Below, piece by piece: positions 35,252 through 48,394 of a stretch of 64,000 nucleotides of DNA (its first letter is position 1; every line of letters starts with the position of its first letter). The stretch is from positions 25,724,243 to 25,788,242 of the forward strand of contig CM028333.1 in the NCBI GenBank assembly GCA_016647705.1. The letters run 5' to 3'. The notes under the pieces are model-generated. The model was given only the letters and a program-made list of their open reading frames with translations. It searched no databases and was not told the DNA's origin. The DNA is from Eucommia ulmoides (Eukaryota; Streptophyta; Magnoliopsida; Garryales; Eucommiaceae). The translations under genes and the position numbers were made by a program.

Positions 35252-36311
35252 TAGGGATGGTCATGGGCTTGGGGTTTCGATAAGTCCGCCTAGCCTAACC
35301 CTAATTTTTAGGGCTTGGGCTCACGCTTTGAGACTCGACTAAATTTAGGACCAGACATGGGCTAGGTCAAAAATTTTAGGGCCGACCTAAGCCCGGCCCG
35401 AGTTTTTTTTTTTTTTTTTTTAATATATATATATAATAAAATAAAATTAGGATTTAGGTGGGTTAGCTCTGCTCTGGCATCTCTATACTTTTCCTAAACA
35501 CGTCCTTATTATTTTTTCTTGGCATTTTCTTGATAAATTATCACATGGGTCTGCTTCCTTGGTCTTTTCCCATACACTCTGCTTCATCTCTCTCTCTCTC
35601 TCAAAGCCGTAAGGGTATTTATCTCTCTTGCCGGCCCCCTCTAGCAACCATCTCTATTCCCCTCGCGACGATTGCATCTCCGAGCTGTCGTTATCATCAA
35701 GTTGTATTCCTCGCCAATGCCGCGCATCTCCATTGTTAACGCCGCAGTGGTCGAATTTGGGGGAGATCATGTTTGAGGTGGTTGGATCTGGATGGCGACG
35801 TTCAGCGGTGGTCAATGACAATCATCGTGCTCAGATCTATCACTCTCCGATCGGTCGTGCCCAGATCTATCCCTCAACGGTGGTTAGCGACGATAGTGAA
35901 GCTCGGCGAGGGCCAGATCTGGATGGTGATGGCTGGCGGTGGTAAGATCTGGATGCTCTCGATCTCTTCATTGATCTTCAAATCTGCCGACATAAGTAAA
36001 TTTGGTTGTTTAATTGGCTTGCAGTCATTGAATTGGTTGTAGCTGCTGTTGAAAATTCCTATTTGTGCTAGTGTTTGTTTATTTGTTGAAAATTTTGTGT
36101 TAGCATATTTGTTTAAATTAAAAAATAAATAAAAAAAATTATAAGGCCGGGCCGGCCCGAGGGCTGGGCGTAGGCCCTAATTATTTTGATAGGGCCGGGT
36201 TTGTGAATGAAAATAAGGCCCGACCTTAGGACCGGACTGGGTTAGGGCCTTGTATATTTTTGTAATACCCTATCTAAAGCCCGGTACGAACCCGGCCCAT
36301 GACCAGCCCTA
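35252..36311. mobile_element. Non-autonomous hAT element, 1060 bp
   Basis: The terminal inverted repeats of 17 bp are TAGGGATGGTCATGGGC and GCCCATGACCAGCCCTA (one mismatch). The 8-bp target duplication CTAATATT is perfect (35244-35251 and 36312-36319), and block A shows the uninterrupted site with one CTAATATT at 950-957. Subterminal GGCCCGGCC-type repeats lie inside both ends, as in plant hAT families. The interior 35540-36050 is richer in GC and has open frames; no transposase domain is seen. Confidence 0.95.
35540..36060 (+). other. GC-richer, exon-like interior of the hAT element
   Basis: Open frames 35530-35739, 35628-35945 and 35773-36042 overlap here. The sequence looks like a 5'UTR/first-exon region (CT-rich leader with TCTCTCTCTC, then mixed-composition DNA), which may be a captured host fragment. 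I recognise no protein domain and do not call it a gene. Confidence 0.3.
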
Positions 36312-36393
36312 CTAATATTTTAGTTAATATAAAATATGATATCAAATGCAATTTGCCCATATCTTTCATCATGTGTGGATAGGGGATACTTGT

Positions 36394-36396
<3 letters not shown>

Positions 36397-36448
<52 letters not shown>
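36397..36448. repeat. (TA)n microsatellite
   Basis: About 25 TA repeats in block B; block A lacks the run at the equivalent site. The Ile/Tyr frame on the minus strand is an artefact. Confidence 0.95.
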
Positions 36449-36450
<2 letters not shown>

Positions 36451-39400
36451 TAATTTGTCCATCTAATTAATTTTGATACATTCATCTAGTTAATTAATAT
36501 TAATTAAAAATTAAAAATTTATTCAAATTGAAGATAAAAAATTATAGATAATCTTCTTCGAACACATCCATTGAAATAATTAGTAAACTAGTGGCAAACA
36601 CAAAATAATCATAGGGTTGCCTATCAATTTGATAATTACAAATACAATTATATGCACCTTTTCATTATCCCATTTAGTAATGTTTTGATTTCTCATAACG
36701 TCACAATTTTAGCAATGGTGACGCAAGTAGTATTCCCAACACTCTAGGCAGTAAAGCTAAATTAAACACGTCCATGGGCCACACTGCAATTAGAAAAAGA
36801 AGGGGTTTAAGATTTTAAATTTTGCATTGTAATTATATGGAGGGAACACCAAAGTGGCCGCCCCAATCACTGAAACTCGGCCAATACACTTTGGCCCCCC
36901 CCTCCCTCTCAGTTTATGTTCCTTTGTCTATGAGATCTATTTCTTATTCTGCACCACTGGTTTGAATCCGATTATTTCCTAGATTCAAATCAGATTTGTT
37001 TTAAATTCTTGGGATTAGATATGATATTAGAAATCCCCAGAACACTATTTTCTGTGACGTTCTATATGTGGATACTGTTAGATGTGAGACGTTTGTGTAA
37101 CTTTTAACAAAATCAACCTCATGTAGCTGTATGTTCGTGTTCAGATACCCTCAGAAGAACCTTATCATATCACATTTTCGGAACTACCGATTTTGAGAAT
37201 AAAGTGCACCAAAAGAGGTATATTTAAAAGTATTTATATTTTTTTAATGTTAATACAGTTAGACCCATTTAAGGGAACTAGATATATATTAATTTAGAAT
37301 TTTTATTTATTTATTTATTTATATATATTCCTCTGCGTAAATCTGATAGTTTTAATATACGATCCCCTTCGTTAAGTTGGTCAAAGAAATTGGCTAAAAA
37401 TAAAAATATGCTGGAATCGATCAACCGGTTTAGCCAATAGCCTTAATGGTTCTAGTCGACCGATAGATAGATCTGATCAATCGATTTTCGCAGTAAGTAA
37501 AGATCAGTATTGAAGATGACCAATCGGTAAATTGACTAGATAAACCAACCAAACAATTACACTAGTAAGTTCAAATTGATCAACCGATTTTCGGGAGTTG
37601 TTTGTATACATTGAGCCAAAATTCAAATTCAACCTTGTTTTGAATGCCAAATTGATTCAAAATAGTTTTAATATTTAATTAAATATATTTTCTATGATTT
37701 GAAACAAGAATTATGAATTATTGGCCAGAATCAAAGGGAAAATCTATAGTTGAAGGATTTTCATGTTTCGAACCCTAAAATATAGCATTTTCTAATGCAC
37801 ATTGTCTCCCATCGGTTTCCTTCCATAATTAATCAAATTAGAACAATCGATGTGACCATTATTAATCATATTACATGCTCATACCATTTTATTCTAGATT
37901 TGGTGCAACAATTACTAACCTGACAAGCCTTATATAAACTCCACTTAATTGCAATGAATTTCATAAAGATAAGAAGTTGAACTTAATTGTTACACTTCTA
38001 TCATTCTTTAGAAACACATCTCGAGTCTTCAATGATGATATAGCGTGAGAAACTATGAATAAAAATAAGAGAGTTATTCAATGAGTACAAAACCTAGAGT
38101 AGGTCTTTCAAACCAAATTACGTGATGCCCTAAGGTCGTGAGGGAGTCGATAAGGAGGTAATTTGATTATCCTAGAAGATGCAATAAAGTCCACATCATT
38201 ATTCTTACATCTTGTGAGTTCGTTCCATTATACATTACTTTGATTGAGTTTTATTGTTTAATATTGGAAGTTGATTATTATGTGCTTAATTGGAATATGT
38301 CTAGATCATTTTTTACATGCTTAAACTTGTTTGCCTGGACACTTTATTTAATTATATCCATGCTTGGTGAAACGATTAATCTACTTGTATGCATACTTGT
38401 ATCGAGAAGTTGCTTATTTTGATCATATCTATATCCCAAGATAATTATAAGTGACCTTAAAGTTTCCCATATTGATCCTAGTTGAAAAAAAGGTTAATTA
38501 AGTATCATGAACACAATGCTATGATATCTTACTTGCTCATAACTGCTTGTGCGCATATCATTGTTGCCACATTATTCATGCTATATTTTCCTCGTGTGAT
38601 TGATAAATGGGTTGAATCTGAAACTAGCATTTAACCATAATTGGAATATCACTAGTATAATTTTCACTTTGCACTCCATTGAGTATACATGAACTAAAAA
38701 TGTAAGTTGCATGTGATAAAAAAACTCTAGAAGTCTTATGTTTGATACACATCTTCAAGAAAGTATTTAGAAGCTCCATCAAACTTTGAGAGATAGATTA
38801 CAATTAAAGTCTATGGTCACTTATCTGTTGAAATGAGGTTATTACAAGTTTGCATATCATTTCTACGTATCGTGTCAAAACTCCATAAAAAAGATGACAA
38901 GTGGAATATCATTGAGCCAATTGTTGAAAAAAAAATCAAAGGGAAGAAACTTTAACTAGCCATTGTCCAGAACTCTACATGCAAGAGATTATGAGGAAGA
39001 ATTCGGGAGAATAAATCTTTGTGATCTCAAGAGAAGACAAATATTGTTGAGTTTTGTACTTGAATTGATTTAACTGTATATGCTTGGTTAAAAGTTGTAT
39101 TTAATTGTTGTACTTGCGAAATCAAAGGGAGTGAACCTTAGTAAGGAGTTATCTTGCTTAGGGAAAGTGATTAGGAAATCCATGGAGTGGGAACCTTGGT
39201 GAAACTGTAGCTAGGCATAAATATAGTTTGTTCTATGGTAGTAAGGCATAAATGTAGCTTATCTTGTGAGAGATTATAGGAAGGCAAAAACGTAACTTGT
39301 CTTGTCAGAGATTTTAGCAAGACATAAATGTACCTTATTTTTTGAGAGAGTGTGGCAATGCTTACCCTTGTGAGACAGTGTAGCAAGATAAGAATGTACT

Positions 39401-40377
39401 TTATCTTGTGAGGGATTGTAATGGTTTGGTTTTCGCCAAGAAAGAAAATTCAGATTATTGTGGATTAGAACTCTTCGCGATAACTCGAAGGAGTAGACGT
39501 AGATAATTGATTTTTTTTTGAACTACTATAAAAATTCTTGTATGTTATTTGGTTGATTGATTCTATCTCTATTCTTATATACTTGTATATGTTTGTATTG
39601 TGATCATTTTAATTTGTTGCATTACATTGTTCAATAAGTCACAATAAGATAAACAATCTGCTAAATGAATCCATTCAAATTTTCTGTACTCATTATCTAC
39701 TAAAGGAATTGGTTGAAGTGATTTGATTTTGCAGAAATTTAGATAAGACGAAAAAGTTCCATAATCCAATTAACCCCCTTCTTGGGTCAAGGCTTGGCCA
39801 ACTATCCATAGGTTAATTACCAAAGTGTCCAAGTGTAGGTATGATATTCCTCTAAGGTCGTCATTTTCTAACGTTAGAGGTGGATCTAAACTGGGGGTTA
39901 CCGCGAGTACTTATCCAATGTCTTGTTCCAAAGCTTCTTCCCGTGTTTTTCTCTTGTGGAGTGCAGTTCAACTTTTTAGTCTTTGGAATTGTTGTGTATG
40001 TTTGAAATGATATCATGAGGTCTATTCGTGTTGTCATTCCTTCTCGTTTTGTCATGCTTGTTTGCTTCATGGTCCATTTTAGGGGTGTATGCGGGTCAGA
40101 CCGGTCAGGTTTTGGGCCTAGTGGTTCATTGAGCCAAGAAGATTTGGGTTGAAGATCTATAAGCCGATTTTGATCTAGCAGGTTGAATTTACATACTTGG
40201 CCGTTAAAAAATTGTTCAGGTTGGTTAATCGACCGAGTTTTTGTGGAAATCTGGTGTAGAAGAAGTAGATTTGTCTTTAAGAAAAGTAAACAAATACACA
40301 CATTAAGTGACAATGAGAGATGAAAAAATAATGGAGATTAGGGCTCAACAATGAGAGAAAAAACACAAACAATGGGA

Positions 40378-40408
<31 letters not shown>

Positions 40409-41405
40409 AATTTGAAGCCACGAACTGGTGAATGGAATGATCTATAGCTTGAGGAGTGTCGTTGTTGAAGAGTAAAAAAGATTGGAAGGGAGGAAGCTTG
40501 ATGAGGCTATGTCAGCTGATGGACTGAAGATCCAATGTAAAATGGAGTCATTTTGGACTGGATTCGATTTGGGTCCATCCAAACCTAACGGTTTGCCGGG
40601 AACAACCAACCGAAATGATCTGTTTTCTAGCCCCTATATTCAATTTCATTCGGTTTAGTGCAGGATACCATCTCTTCGTGCCAATTCGGGTGGGTTTGGG
40701 TCAGGTTTGCGGGTTAATCAAGTTTTTGCATACCCCTAGTCCCTTTCATCTCTCTTCCTCTCCCTCGATTGTTCTTGGAGATATCCCTTGAGGTGGCCCA
40801 TCTCTAATCGCGATGCAATGGGTTATTTTACTTATTAGCGGCTTTGGCCCGTAGCTAGGCCTGACCATCGTGTTCCCTTACATTAAGAAGGCTCATGGAT
40901 GAGAATTCCACCTATGTCAATGCATAAATAGAACATTTTTCTAATGTGTTTATAGAACATTTAAAAAAAAAATAAAAATTCAAAAGTAAAAACCTAAAAT
41001 AAAAATAAAAATAATAATAATTCAAAAACAAAAACTAAAATAGCAAATTTAAATTTAAAAATAAAAATAAAAAATATGACAAAAACAAAAGAAAATGTTA
41101 TTTTTATTTTCAAAATTTAAATTTAAAATTTTTCTTTATTGTTTTGTTTTCTCTTTTAGTATCGTCTTTTTTTTTTTTTTTTTCCTTGTTTTTTACTTTT
41201 GATTTTGTTTTTTTTATAAATTAGATACACACAAAAAGAAAAGAACAAAAAAATAAAAAAATGAGGAAGAAAAAAGAAGAAGAAGAAAATAAAAGAGAAA
41301 GATAGTAGAAAATAAAATTATAATTATTGTGTTGCAAGAGCATTTTTGTTAATAAGATATGATGAGAGGTGTCTTAACTAGGTATTATTCAATGCTAATT
41401 CTATA

Positions 41406-41434
41406 CTTGTTTTAGACCTGCTCTAATCGCTGGT
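41406..41434 (-). other. Putative Helitron 3' terminus (hairpin plus CAAG end)
   Basis: On the minus strand, ACCAGC-gattaga-GCAGGT forms a six-pair stem with one mismatch. It is followed by CTAAAACAAG and then host T. Canonical Helitrons end in a short hairpin about 10 nt before CTRR; here the last four bases are CAAG, one change from CTAG. Confidence 0.55.
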
Positions 41435-41704
41435 TTAAAAATATTTTCATGTGTTTTTTATTTGATTATTTGAAATTAATTTGTGTTTGTCGTGTTTTGT
41501 TGAATAATGAAATTATGAATGTACTATTTGTAACGATAAAATGTCAAAAAAATTACAATGAAAATTTATTGTATTATTATGAAGATATATAAAATTCTGA
41601 GGCAACACAAATATTATATTATTCGATTTGTTTATGTTGTGAAGAAATTATATGTCCATCAGAGACGATCGTCATTAGAGAAAGCAATATTTTTATTTAT
41701 TTAT

Positions 41705-41848
41705 TTAATTTTTTTGGGGATGGCTGGTAGAGTCTTGGATGATATTGTCCGGGTCTTCAAATTCATTGCCTGAATAGTTTAGAACTAATTTTCCTTTGTT
41801 AGTTTGTTCGCCATCACTAGGTGTTGATTTGTTTGAACTTCTTTTTCG
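41705..41848 (-). pseudogene. RPA70-like gene, C-terminal exon fragment
   Basis: An open frame of 47 codons and a TAA on the minus strand begins RKRSSNKSTPSDGEQ, is polar and acidic, and has no fold. It looks like the disordered C-terminal tail of plant Helitron RPA-like proteins. Immediately upstream (41849-41920) is a possible acceptor and a short frame-shifted piece. The order and strand fit the RPA fragments at 53704-56070, from which the Athila cluster separates it. The assignment rests mainly on position. Confidence 0.45.
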
Positions 41849-41982
41849 TAATATCATGGTATGGTAATTGATATCAACATTTTCGGGTTAAGATTTTGAG
41901 ACTTCTGTAGCAATCTACAAATTATTAGACAATATTGTACGAATGTATATGAATAATGTATTTGTTGAACTTTTCCTTTACG

Positions 41983-43417
41983 TGATGCGTGGTTTATTTA
42001 CCAACAAATCAAGTATTTTTAGGTTCAAATATTTGTGTTTTTTCAAGCATTTTCGTTAGTTTAATATATTTTTGTGTTGTTTTGTAGGTTTATAAATAAA
42101 TGGGAAATAAGATGCAAAATCGGTTCAAGTGTAGTAAATTTAAGGCCATTTTTTACAATTATTCAAAATATTAAAGTTGTAGATATATGTCTTAGTTTTC
42201 CAAAGGTTTTTGAATCACCTCAATCGGAGTTCGGACGCGAAAGTTGTGGCAAAAATACAAATCATGTGCCAAACACTGTCCTTATATCGCTGCAGCGCTA
42301 ATTTGATTACTGCAGTGATGATTTGGTTCCTGCAACGGTGGTCCATTAGTGTGCTTCTAACCTCCTGATCCCAGCAGCAATATTCTGCTCCGCTGCAGCG
42401 ACTCGGCACCAACTGACAAGATATTTTCTAGATATTGTTTTGGATATTTTGCACCTCTACTTGTATCCACTCATTCCCACAAGACCTAGAATGTTTTTGG
42501 GAGATTTTTTGAGAGCTTAAGATCATACCAAGCAAGAGAGTTCATCAATTGGAGAAGAGGAAACAAGATAGGAGCGAATATTACGGACGTGGAACCATCC
42601 ATTCTTCAGATATCGGCTATTTTCCATTGCTTCTCTCTTTATTTCTAAACTCTTGTTAGTTGTTTGATCATGTATATATCGTTTTTAGTTGGATATTTGG
42701 TTATGGCCATGAGCTAAACATTTATTATTTAAGGATTGATATAGTTCATGAATATACGTGTTTGAGTAAATTGTTGTTTCGTTATCGGTTGTTTATCTCT
42801 ATTCGATTGTGTTTACCATTCTTTTACTTATATTATATGCCCGTTATGATATTTTGGTTGATTTGAGAATACGAAGTTTGGCATTGGGAGAGGTAACCCC
42901 AGATTTAGACTAGGGTTTAAACACATCGCGACGTTCTAATGTTTCGGGAGATTATTAGAACATGTGCAATTTGTGAGGTTGGGGCAAGACTCATGTAATC
43001 GTTTAGACGCTAGATAAGAATATCGGTGTTGACACAAATTGCATATTCATTTATTTTATACTCGGGAGAGGTAGTGAGTGAGTTTTAGACACCTAGATTA
43101 TCGGATAGATTAATGACCGTTAATGTAAACTAGACTAAATCAAACACGTTTAAGTGAACGAAATTAATCCCTAAATAATTTATTACCATAGACGTTATTC
43201 TTAGTATTTCAGTTTAATTAGTTTAGTTTAGTTTAGTTTTATATTTCTATAACAAAAACCTAAAATTGGATCGCCTAGATAAAATTAGGTTACGACAATT
43301 GCGGTATTTAACGACAATTTAAACCAATCCCTGTGGATACAACAACCCTACACTTCCTACACTACTAAAACTTGACATCGTGCACTTGCGAACAATTCAA
43401 AGCGATTAAAATATAGC
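41983..43417 (+). repeat. Athila-type LTR 1 (inverted relative to the other two)
   Basis: Begins TGATGCGTGGTTTATTTACC and matches LTR 3 (52320-53743) in reverse orientation over its whole length. It stops at ATATAGC, about five bases short of the terminal CAACA, and runs directly into Athila internal sequence. The 5-bp left flank TTACG does not match the right flank of LTR 3 (ATATG). Confidence 0.85.
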
Positions 43418-43569
43418 ATACAAAACATCCCCCCAAACTTAACAACTAGTAAACTTAACAAAACACGAATTAACTTAACTACACAACATTTAACAACTAG
43501 TAAACTTAACTACATAACTAACAAAAATAAATCATACTAGAAAACATACAAAACATCCCCCCAAACTTA

Positions 43570-44765
43570 GAACAGGCAGTGTCCACAGTGACCTAACATC
43601 AAACTAAACAAATAGCATGCATTATAGTGACGGAGGGGTTTTGAACACGTACCTTTGAGGCGAGACAATCTCGCCTTCGAGTGTGGTCGGTGGTAATGGA
43701 TTGATTTATTTGAAAACTTGGTTGTTTCCCAAGAAATGCTTGGTTTAATGTCCTCGGCTTGACATGGAGGAGGACTCGTCAAAGAGAGCCTTCTCCCAAA
43801 AGTATGAGTCATACAACGCAACATAGGGGTCTTGATTCTCAATGCCTTGAAGCTTGGCGAAATGTGGTATTAATTGGCACGTGCTTTCAACATGATTTTT
43901 CTCTGGCTCATGTGCCTGGGAAGCTTGAATGAATGGAGTTAAAGGTGGTGAAGGACAAGTGAGCCACATCAGATCCTCGTAGTTGTGATCGTCTTGAATC
44001 GATGGTGGCAATACCAATTGGATTTTAAGAAGTGAGGATTCAAAATCATCTTCTGATTTTTCATCAACGAACAATTCTTGAGCCTCGTCCTCTTTCTAAT
44101 CATCTCATAATACACCTCCAAAGTCCTCCTACTTGCATTCGGTTCCTCATAGTGGCTTTCACGGATGGATGTGGCTTATGTGTCTCTCAATGCTACTATA
44201 TCTGACTCGGCCTCAATAAAGAAAATAAGCTGATCGATTTGCGTCTCAAGGGACTTTACGGTCATATCAATTTTAGTGTAGGTCGTCTCAATATTATCAA
44301 GACAATCCTCATTCTCATTGAGATGGTCATGCGTTTCCCTCTAGAAAACCTGAGTCTCCCCCATAAATTCAACGAACATCTCTTCCAGGGTGGGGGAAGA
44401 CTCCACATGTAGGTACGGGGTGTCAATCCATGGCGCTGAAACATTAGAACTATCTTCCAAACTTTGGTAGATTGTTGAATAATTCTAACTCTGAAAATCA
44501 AACTCCGCCATATCTTCCAACAACCAATAGGCTTCGTCCGCGGTTAGTTGGTAGAAAGAGGTGGTACCATTTCCTCTTTCCACCCATGTTCTTGTTGCAG
44601 CTTGTAACCCATCGAGGAAGTTCAGTAGTTGACACTCCCTCGGAAAACTATGATTGGGGAACCGAAATAGAAAATCATTGTATCATTCCCAAGCACAATA
44701 GAATGGCTCAGAATCCCGTTGAGAAACACTCAAGATGACTTGTTGATGAGATATCTTCAAGTACA
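43570..44765 (-). pseudogene. Athila-type gag pseudogene, unit Y
   Basis: On the minus strand from about 44765 the reading frame passes through SQRDSEPFYCAWE (then a stop), FPRECQLLNFLDGLQAATRT, TSFYQLTADEAYWLLEDMAEF, then a divergent middle with TLEEMFVEFMGETQVF. It ends in a coiled-coil-like stretch (SLETQIDQLIYFIEAESD) and an acidic tail. The CAWERY...LLNFxxGL...LTADEAYxLLEDMA order is diagnostic of Athila capsid proteins. At least three stops or frameshifts interrupt it. Capsid/RNA-packaging role by family; not functional here. Confidence 0.85.
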
Positions 44766-44869
44766 TCGCAAGACAAACAAAACTAAAAACAAAAATTTAA
44801 AAATAAAATAAATGCCTAAATTAAAATCAAGTTACTTTTTCACAATATCAATAATAATCTAAAAACTAA

Positions 44870-44887
44870 TCCCCGGTAACAGCACCA
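44870..44887 (-). other. Primer binding site, Athila type (unit Y)
   Basis: On the minus strand TGGTGCTGTTACCGGGGA closely resembles the Athila consensus TGGCGCCGTTGCCGGGGA. It lies six bases inside the LTR 2 edge at 44894. Confidence 0.8.
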
Positions 44888-44893
44888 AAAACT

Positions 44894-45989
44894 TGTTGGC
44901 GATATTTTAATCGCTTTGAATTATACGCAAATACACGAGGTCAAGTTTTAATAGTATAAGAAGAGTAGGGTTTTCGTATCTACAGGGATTGGTTTAGATT
45001 GTCGTTAACTACTGCAATTGTTGTAACCTAACTTTATCTAGGCGATCCAATTTTAGATTTTTGTTATAGAAATATAAAACTAAACTATACTAATTAAACT
45101 AAAATACTAAGAATAACTTCTATGGGAATAAATTATCTAGGGATTAACTTTATTCACTTAAACGAGTTTGATTTAGTCTAGTTTACATTAACGGTCATTA
45201 ATCTATCTGACAATGAAGGTGCCTAAAACTCACTGACTATCTCTCCTGAGTGTAAAGTGAATGAATATGCAATTCGTGTTAACACTGATATCCCTATCTA
45301 GTGTCTAAACGATTACATGAGTTTCGCCCCAACCTCAAGGATTACACACATTTTAATAATCTCCTGAAACATTAGACGTCGCGATGTGTTTAAACCCTAG
45401 TCTAAATCTGGGGTTACCTCTCCCGAGTGTTAAACCCCGTATTCTCAAATCAAACAAAATATTATAACAAACATGTAATGGAAGTAAAAGAATGGTAAAC
45501 ACAATCGAATAAGGATGAATAACCGATTATGAAACAACGATTTACTCAAATATGTATATTCATGAACTATATCGATCCCTAAATAATAAACATTTAGCTC
45601 ATGGCTATAACCAAATATTCAACTAAAAACTATATATATATGATCAAACAACCAACAAGAGTTTAGAAATAAAGAGAGAAATAAGGGAGAATAGTCGATA
45701 TCTGAAGAATGGATGGTTCCACGTCTGTAAAATCCACTCCGATCTTGTTTCCTCTTTTCCAATTGATGAACTCTCTTTCTGGGTATGATCTTGAGCACTC
45801 AAAAAACTCCCAAAAACATTCTAGGTCTTGTGAGAATGAGTGGATACAAGTAGAGGTGCAAAATATCCAAAACATATCTAGAAAATATCTTGCCAGCAGG
45901 TGCTAGGTCGCTGCAGTGGAGCAGAATATCATTGCAGTGATCAGAGGGTTAGAAACACACTAATGGACCACCACTACAGTAACAAAATT
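44894..45989 (-). repeat. Athila-type LTR 2, first part (interrupted)
   Basis: Starts TGTTGGCGATATTTTAATCG and is homologous to LTR 3 from 52320. It breaks at 45989 where a solo LTR is inserted. The LTR continues at 49180-49563. It serves as 5' LTR for unit Y and 3' LTR for unit X. Confidence 0.9.
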
Positions 45990-46724
45990 TGTCACACCCC
46001 ACCCCAGTCACCCGTTACCCCAGGGCCGGCGTGACATCGACATGACCTCCCCTGAACAACCAACCAACTAGAAACCACGACATATATATAGAAACACATA
46101 CAGGTACACAACCATATACATCCTCTTAAATTGGGACACATCCGTCCCTAAATATATATATACAACAAAAATAGTATCAACGAAATAATAATGCTGAACC
46201 TCCCATGGGTTCGCCTCAGACAGCCTACTCCCAAAACAATGCTACAGCAGGACTCTACCTAGTGCTAGTAGGGTAGCCGCTGCACCTGAAACTAAATTTT
46301 TTATCGGTGTTTTGTTTTCATAATAAAAACGTTTTTGTATACGGATCAAGTATAATAATAATTTAAATACCACATTTCTAATAAGAATACAAAAATCGCA
46401 TTCCACCTAGAAAAACTCCGTTTTCCTGTCACCACAGAAATAAACTCATAGATTTATAACATTCCAACCAAGCAGTGAAAATCCACCAGAATACTATATC
46501 TAACCAAATAGTGTAAAGTAATCAAAATAATAGATATACCGATATATATATGGATACATCAATCCAGTGTAAAGTAATATATATAAATTTGTCCAACCGG
46601 TTCACCGTATACGACAAAACACCACACTACCCTCCGACTAGCCATAGGATCATTTTAACCTTACGATCGGGAGTTACAACGGTACTGTACCACCCGTAGG
46701 ATTTGCCTTCCTAACATGTCACAA

Positions 46725-47030
46725 CAACGCTCTGCTGAACTTTGCCTAGCAGATAATCAATGCTTTGTCGGACTTTGCCTAGCAGGTAAACAACGCTCTG
46801 GCGGACTATGCCTAGCAGATAAACAACGCTCTGCAGGACTATGCCTAGCAGATAATCAACGCTCTGTCGGATTATGCCTAGCAGATAAATAACGTTCTGC
46901 AGGACTATGCCTAGCAGATAATTAATGCCCTGTCGGACTATTCCTAGCAGATAATCAACACTCTGCCGGACTATGCCTAACAGATAAATAACGCTCTGCA
47001 AGACTATGTCTAGTAGATAATCCACATCAT
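46725..47030. repeat. 33-bp tandem repeat array in the solo LTR
   Basis: About nine copies of a 33-bp unit with core ACTATGCCTAGCAGATAA. Because 33 is a multiple of three, the minus strand reads as an 11-residue repeat (YLLGIVRQSVD-like). I take this as a by-product of the minisatellite, not a protein. Confidence 0.85.
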
Positions 47031-48394
47031 TTTCGGGAAGAAATACTATGGTATAATTGGACCAAATATCAATTTTCACCTAAAAAACAAACGACTCAGT
47101 TCACAATCATTTTTCTACCCTTTTAGAAACTAATTAGATTCCATAAATCATTTTTTTCACCCTTTTAAAAACCAATGTAATCCATAAAATATTTTTCCAC
47201 AAACACCCAAAACTGCTTGATCCATATAAGTTGCAAATTCGTCCAATTTTAAATAAACACATTTTTCATAATTTATACGAAAATACGATTTGTAATTTAT
47301 GTAGAAGACAATACACTCACCTCGATATCCGTTCTATAAAATTGCTACTGAGCACAGTCTATCGGGACGTCGGTGCCAGCGAACCTAATGGTGATAGGGA
47401 CTAAATTAATATTTTATTCAACAAAACCTAATCATGCAATGCATGCCCTAAATTTCACGATTTCCCATTTCCATATTTTATTATGAAAAATTATTATTAT
47501 TTTGTTTATTTCACTCTATTAATAATTACTGTACACAATTTATTAATATGAACGGTCACAAAACTTATTATCCTGGTATCGAAATTTTGACGCTAGAAAT
47601 TAAATTAAACAAAATTAGAAATCGGTTGGAATTTTTTCCCTTTTTCGAATTGTTGACGTTTTACTGATTTTCTGATTCTGGCTCACCGCCGCCGCTGTCA
47701 CCTCACTGCCACGGTGACACACTTATTCTTTTCGTAATCTGCTCACTGACTCGTTACCGCTTAGGCCGAAGCTATCACTGCCGAGGCGAACGACTGACTC
47801 CTCTGCTCCGATCCCTAGTTCAGTTCTTTCTTCTTGCCTCCAGTTTCGGTTTTGGGTTCTACTGATCAACCATCTCACCACACTCACCACCGATGATCAC
47901 CACCACCCACGCCAGCCATCAAACTCACCCCGATGCACGACGACACAGACACACCCCATTCCGGTACACACACTTTGCCGATGACGTACACACCCCACAT
48001 GCACAACAGGAACTTAACTATTGATCACACACCTATTCCCCATCGACGACGATCAACACACACAAACAACGATGAAATGAAACAGAACACACCCACGACC
48101 CACCCATACACATGCACACGCCGATCACTCCCCACCCATCGCCGGATGAAACTGAACAGAGTATAGCCACGCAACTAACAATAGAACCACACTACGATCA
48201 TGCACCCACACACATGAATCGCTAAAACAATAAGAGGAATACACACACATCACGCCGAATAACCCACCACCGCCGGAGGAAACATACCGCCGAACACCCT
48301 CCGATTCCCTCTCTCTCTCTAGATTTCTAGATTTTTCTTTTGAGGTTTGTGATCACTATATCCATGAACGTATATATATGCATGCTCATAGTGG

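Larger units (their letters stand above)
35150..41405. repeat. Block B (diverged copy of block A)
   Basis: Collinear with 820-2766 and 12786-16024. It carries a hAT insertion (35252-36311) and extra sequence at about 37190-37390 and 38335-38760 that block A lacks. It lacks the material between 2767 and 12785 of block A and the MITE 14749-15217. Homology stops at 41405, where the putative Helitron begins. No intact gene is present; the segment up to about 39806 looks like the tail of an SIRE-type LTR (CCTTCTTGGGT...TTGGCCAAC). Confidence 0.75.
43418..44893 (-). mobile_element. Athila-type internal region Y (gag only)
   Basis: The minus strand runs from a primer binding site next to LTR 2 through a broken gag to an AAGTTTGGGGGGATG segment. 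The sequence near 43418-43445 is repeated at 43546-43570. No pol is present. It is the homologue of 50890-52319. Confidence 0.8.

Noticed and set aside
46711..47079. 122-codon minus frame with 11-residue repeats (YLLGIVRQ-like), possibly a repeat protein
   Set aside because: The periodicity equals the 33-bp tandem unit inside an LTR. There is no start context, signal or domain.
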